Source: Protula sp. h YS-2021 (lineage: Eukaryota; Annelida; Polychaeta; Sabellida; Serpulidae). Taken from it: 64,000 nucleotides of DNA. The translations under genes were made by a program, and so were the position numbers. The stretch's first letter is position 1. Each line of letters opens with the position of its first letter. Below are positions 61,914 to 64,000 of this stretch, piece after piece. The stretch is from the NCBI GenBank assembly GCA_949752745.1, contig OX457031.1, positions 22,059,642-22,123,641 of the forward strand, in the 5' to 3' direction. Below the pieces are notes generated by a model. The model did not search any database and was not told the DNA's origin. It saw only the letters and a list, made by a program, of their open reading frames with translations.

Positions 61914-63871
61914 ATGCATAATATGAAAATTGATCAGTATATAATACACCTCATATTTCTTGTGATGTGTTCTATTGGTGCACAATGCACGCCTATCGAA
62001 CCCCTGTATTGGACCGAAAATCACACCAAGGTGGAAGACCTTCTACAGGTGTACGGAAACTGGCGAGGCACCATCGATAACTGTACCGATACCAATGGCG
62101 TATCCCATTACTGTGCGAGCGAGGATAGTTACTGCGATCCTATCAACACATTCTGTGTATCTTGTGCACATGAATGTGCCTTAGAACTATTGGCGATAGA
62201 CGAGCTAAGAAGGCAGGATTGTGAGAAGAACTGTCGTGGTATGAACCGCTTTTTTTTCCTACCAAAATGTGATCTTTAAAATAAACGATGCTAATTAGTA
62301 AAACGCGGCATGCGGCGATCATTTTTCAAATATGTTTCGCTAAATACAATTTCCAGCTTTCTGGCAGATCGGTTTGGTTACCCAGCATTCGCATTGCCGG
62401 CGTAAACATGCGGTAAAGTACAAAAGAAATTTCAAGCTAGAGAGCTATGAGTCTAGCTAAAAGCAGAAAATTTAGTTGCAGTGTCTAAAATTTTATTTCT
62501 TCTTCACAACCATCTGAAACGTGACGTGAAACCGTAAAGCGACCGCTGAAGCACTGATATGATTCCTGTCGCAGACTTTCCCCGCGGTCTGGGTGGGGGG
62601 AGAAGGGGAACGGGTTTGGCTGAAAATGAGGTAAGCGGGTCAGTCGGAACTTGGAGCTCGAGGGTGGCGTAAGTGTCCTGGCTTGATATGTGAAATTATA
62701 AAAATATTTATCAACCACATAGCGGTGATGTCTTTTTTTTAATAGTATATATGTCTGTTTTTCATCTTTTTTGCAGATTATTTATTCAGGAGGGGATATG
62801 AAGCAAAGCTGAGGAGAGAAATAGAGCAAGAACTTAGGCAAGGAGAAAATAACCCAGGCAAGGACACTTTGAGGCAATCTCGTATTGGGGTATGGGAGGG
62901 AGAGGGCACTTTGAGGCAATCTCGTATTGGGGTATGGGAGGGAGAGGGCACTTTGAGGCAATCTCGTATTGGGGTATGGGAGGGAGAGGACACTTTGAGG
63001 CAATCTCGTATTGGGGTATGGAGGGAGGGTGACACATTGTGTTGATCCTCTGTCTTCTGTGGAGGTATGCAGGCTTGTGGTGAGAAAGGGCGGCAGGTTA
63101 GGCATTCGTAACACTCAACTTTAAGGTTTTTTTTCTTCAAAATCGTATTATGTGTATGCGGTCCTAAAAGATGATAAAATTACTCGTATGTCATAGACTC
63201 GAACATCGTGGTCGTATTTCTTTCAAATACAGGAACCATTACCGATGCGACCGCCAAAATGATAGGAGACAAGCGGTGCACAATTCAAAGCCCGCCTTTC
63301 AAAGATCAAGTGCAGATACTTCTGATAGTTGTCACAGCCTGCCTCTGTATCCTGGTTCTATTTGCCGTAGCTGTCTGCATCAACTCATTGCTAGAAAAGC
63401 GCCACTGCTCCTATGGTTACGTTAAAGAGAAGCTGCTGTGTAAACGTCGCAGCACACACGAGAATGTTGAAGACGGTTCAACCGAATCCCCGAAGGCGGA
63501 AAATCTAGCAGACCCAGGTACGTTGTAATTTCTTGTCTTTTGCTGCCGTATTCACAAAAGATAAGTGCACAGTTAACAAATTCCGTTAACTGCTCCTGTC
63601 GCTAACAGAACTCCTGAAAGTTAATTAATAAATTTACTTTATATTTGCGTATTTTGGCTTGATTTCCTTCATGCGATGTACAGTAAACTGCTCAGTTAAC
63701 TTTTGTAAATACCCTGCAATTTTCCTATGGAGGGGATCGGGGACGGGGTGGGGTGCCCGGTGTGGAAATAAGTAGGAGTCCACAGTGGGCATGGAAAAGC
63801 TCGGGGACCGTATAATACTCAGTTGTTCTTAAAATTTTCTTTCGCTATTTTTAGCAGCATTGCGTCAGTAA
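61914..63871 (+). CDS. three-exon TNF-receptor-like type I membrane protein
   Basis: Exons 61914-62238, 63233-63517 and 63855-63871 join in phase 1 at both junctions (donors GTATGA and GTACGT) to give 208 residues and TAA. Residues 1 to about 26 form a signal peptide ('IIHLIFLVMCSIGAQC'). The ectodomain has Asn-His-Thr and Asn-Cys-Thr glycosylation sites. It has one cysteine-rich module, C-x4-YCD-x4-FC-x2-C-x3-C, then C-x3-C before the splice site, which resembles the single-domain TNF receptors such as BCMA or TACI. A transmembrane helix ('ILLIVVTACLCILVLFAVAV') follows, then a short basic, acidic-tailed cytoplasmic region of about 47 residues without a death domain. The last exon adds only four or five residues because its acceptor is a TAGCAG tandem site. 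The gene model is good; family membership is inference from cysteine spacing and topology. Confidence 0.7.
62871..63033. repeat. 42-bp minisatellite inside intron 1 of the receptor-like gene
   Basis: Four units beginning 'gaggcaatctcgtattgggg' at 62871, 62913, 62955 and 62997, nearly identical. Because 42 is a multiple of three, all minus-strand frames stay open and give repetitive peptides, which are artefacts. Confidence 0.95.
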
Positions 63872-63948
63872 TCCGGCTCATGGAGTCACGCCTTGACACA
63901 CAGCCATGAAATACTGGTAAAGTGTCATGAAGTGCAATTTGATTTGAA

Positions 63949-63956
63949 ATATATAT

Positions 63957-64000
<44 letters not shown>
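63949..64000. repeat. (AT)n microsatellite at the window edge
   Basis: AT dinucleotides with one interruption near 63967, running off the window. Confidence 0.97.

Noticed and set aside
62778..63140. Repetitive minus-strand open frames in three frames
   Set aside because: By-product of a 42-bp minisatellite in an intron; period divisible by three.

Overview
The window is eukaryotic, AT-rich, and almost certainly from an animal, most likely a marine invertebrate. The evidence is GT-AG introns in phase with open exons, dense mobile elements with metazoan-type proteins, tRNA-derived SINE heads, long microsatellites, and a TNF-receptor-like membrane protein. I cannot name the species. RAG1-like transposons of the kind at 44-48 kb were first described in molluscs but are not confined to them. 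Most of the window is repeat-derived or featureless; about 11% looks like protein-coding sequence or its remains.

Layout. 1-26 kb: AT-rich sequence with no convincing host gene. It holds several copies of a GACGTC-rich non-autonomous element, microsatellites, a tRNA-derived SINE, the remains of a DIRS/Ngaro-type retroelement with a recognisable ORF1 (4.6-7 kb), a foldback element (19.9-20.5 kb) and a 138-bp tandem array carrying perfect nuclear-receptor DR0 motifs (22.8-23.8 kb). 26.3-29.9 kb: a nine-exon minus-strand gene, reconstructed here exon by exon with every splice phase closing, for a 385-residue secreted, mostly helical protein of unknown family. 30-38 kb: non-coding, with a SINE head and a second diverged copy of the 138-bp array. 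38.0-39.2 kb: a foldback element whose arms are tandem 'TTTGACCAAC' blocks and whose core is a broken Mutator-like (MULE) transposase. 41-43.3 kb: more GACGTC-rich elements.

44.1-48.0 kb: the most interesting locus, an intact 900-codon intronless ORF for a RAG1-like transposase. It has an N-terminal RAG1-type zinc region, and D, D and E residues plus C2/H2 zinc ligands that can be matched to RAG1 positions 600, 708, 962, 727/730 and 937/942. It lies inside a 14-bp inverted repeat.

48.2-56.1 kb: a nearly complete but dead DIRS-class tyrosine-recombinase retrotransposon with inverted termini, an internal complementary region, Gag, RT, RNase H, methyltransferase-like and YR regions. Its 3' end and 424 bp of flank are duplicated in tandem (2 x 2,135 bp) with almost no divergence. 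58.7-61 kb: satellite-derived sequence and another GACGTC-rich element. 61.9-63.9 kb: a three-exon plus-strand gene for a 208-residue type I membrane protein with one TNF-receptor-like cysteine-rich domain.

The two host genes are unrelated in structure and nothing suggests that they work together. The rest of the window records successive waves of at least six mobile-element types.
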